A stretch of 64,000 bases of DNA from Luteibacter yeojuensis (GTDB lineage: Bacteria; Pseudomonadota; Gammaproteobacteria; Xanthomonadales; Rhodanobacteraceae), in NCBI RefSeq assembly GCF_000964085.1, contig NZ_JZRB01000045.1:1-64000 (forward strand). Direction: 5' to 3'. This document shows positions 63,294 through 64,000 of this stretch, piece after piece (the first letter of the stretch is position 1; every line of letters starts with the position of its first letter). A program made the translations under genes and the position numbers. The notes beneath the pieces are model-generated. The model saw only the letters and a program-made list of their open reading frames with translations, was not told the origin of the DNA and ran no database searches.

Positions 63294-64000
63294 ATGTTGA
63301 AACACCTTTTCGCGACGCATCCCATCGAGGCCGCGCCGCATGTCGATGCTGGTGAACACATCGAGACCGGCGCCCATGGCGACGCGGGCCTCAAGCGCGT
63401 CCTCACCGCCAGGCACCTGATCCTCCTCGGCATCGGCGCCGTCATCGGCGCGGGCATCTTCGTCATCACCGGCCAGGCGGCCGCGATGCACGCCGGCCCC
63501 GCCCTCGTCATCAGTTTCGTCATCGCCGGCATCGCCTGCGCGCTCGCGGGCCTGTGCTACGCCGAGTTCGCGGCCATGCTGCCGGTCTCGGGCAGCGCCT
63601 ACTCGTATTCGTACGCCACGCTGGGCGAGTACATCGCCTGGTTCGTGGGCTGGAACCTCGTGCTCGAATACCTCTTCGCGGCGGCCACGGTGGCCGCGGG
63701 CTGGTCGGGTTACTTCAACGAGCTGCTCGGCCTCATCGGCAGTTTCGTGGGCAGCGACATCACCCTGCCCGCCTCGCTGTCGTCCGCGCCGTTCCAGTTC
63801 GTCGAGGGCCACATCCAGGCCACGGGCGCGCTGATCAACCTGCCGGCGGTGGTCATCATCGCCGCGCTCTCCGGCCTGTGCTACGTCGGCATCACGCAGT
63901 CGGCCTTCGTCAACTCGATCATCGTGGCCATCAAGGTCACGGTCATCCTGCTGTTCCTGGCCTTCGCCATCAAGGTGGTGAACCCCGCCAACTGGCACCC
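63294..64000 (+). CDS. APC-family amino acid permease, N-terminal part (3' end outside window)
   Basis: The first 235 residues are present and the frame is open at the window edge. GGGGA stands ahead of the ATG. After a polar N-terminus with many His, LGIGAVIGAGIFVITGQAA is the unwound first TM with the amino-acid-binding GxGIF motif; then FVIAGIACALAGLCYAEFAAMLPVSGSAYSYSYATLGEYIAWFVGWNLVLEY, the APC/CAT signature. Five or more TM helices are visible. It resembles cationic amino acid transporters (YfnA-type). Confidence 0.92.
   Translation, partial: MLKHLFATHPIEAAPHVDAGEHIETGAHGDAGLKRVLTARHLILLGIGAVIGAGIFVITGQAAAMHAGPALVISFVIAGIACALAGLCYAEFAAMLPVSGSAYSYSYATLGEYIAWFVGWNLVLEYLFAAATVAAGWSGYFNELLGLIGSFVGSDITLPASLSSAPFQFVEGHIQATGALINLPAVVIIAALSGLCYVGITQSAFVNSIIVAIKVTVILLFLAFAIKVVNPANWH

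Noticed and set aside
63114-63998. Minus-strand open frame at the right edge of the window
   Set aside because: The opposite strand encodes a clear APC permease with TM helices and binding motif. The minus frame is Asp/Glu/Gly-rich low complexity.

Overview
The window is 64 kb of high-GC, gene-dense bacterial chromosome with no rRNA, tRNA, prophage, insertion sequence or CRISPR array that I can see. Gene content and synteny (ndk-rlmN-pilW-rodZ-yfgM-bamB-der, guaB-guaA, fadB/fadA under a PsrA-type box, type IV pilus genes, a kynurenine-pathway dioxygenase) and three families of short palindromic repeats point to a gammaproteobacterium of the Xanthomonadales/Lysobacterales, most likely Rhodanobacteraceae (Luteibacter/Dyella-like). 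The taxonomic call is inference from content, not from a marker comparison.

Layout. 1-1.5 kb: end of a minor-pilin/PilY1 cluster. 1.5-8.4 kb: VOC protein, methyltransferase, secreted GH43-like enzyme, small lipoprotein, large secreted CBM32/six-hairpin protein and an alpha/beta-hydrolase lipoprotein. 8.4-12.7 kb: 14-TM drug exporter with divergent TetR repressor, phosphoglycolate phosphatase and a periplasmic serine hydrolase. 12.9-19.7 kb: minus-strand run pgm, yjjX, zwf, msrB, msrA, LytS/LytR-type kinase and regulator. 19.8-28 kb: NarL-type regulator divergent from a degenerate kinase/Hpt protein, sirtuin, tadA, MocR regulator with an AhpD-like partner, JmjC-like protein, tag, SnoaL-like protein and an old yellow enzyme. 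28-41 kb is the accessory-like part: a HicAB-like two-gene module, a PIN-domain toxin-antitoxin module, and many oxidoreductases (two AKRs, three SDRs, a saccharopine-dehydrogenase-like protein) interleaved with AraC and TetR regulators. 41-54 kb is core housekeeping: guaBA, folD, a rhodanese-MoeB fusion, der-bamB-yfgM-rodZ-pilW-rlmN-ndk. 54-58.4 kb: psrA-like regulator with fadB and fadA. 58.5-64 kb: MBL hydrolase, FAD oxidase, 3-hydroxyanthranilate dioxygenase, Nudix hydrolase, an outer-membrane barrel and the start of an APC-family permease.

How parts work together. Sugar phosphate flow (pgm, zwf) feeds NADPH to the neighbouring methionine sulfoxide reductases. The fatty-acid beta-oxidation pair is headed by its own autoregulated TetR repressor. 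The cell-envelope block (bamB, yfgM, rodZ, pilW) sits with translation-related rlmN and der. Several divergent regulator/enzyme pairs (MFS/TetR, AKR/AraC, O-methyltransferase/TetR, CMD/MocR) look like local switches.

The most interesting items are a candidate HicAB-like module whose toxin-like protein carries a four-cysteine cluster and has an 8-bp-arm operator upstream; a PIN module with tandem ATTCGAAA iterons; a 42-nt hairpin abutting the GH43 start codon; intergenic palindromes that supply stop codons of genes; and a degenerate kinase plus Hpt protein opposite a NarL-type regulator.
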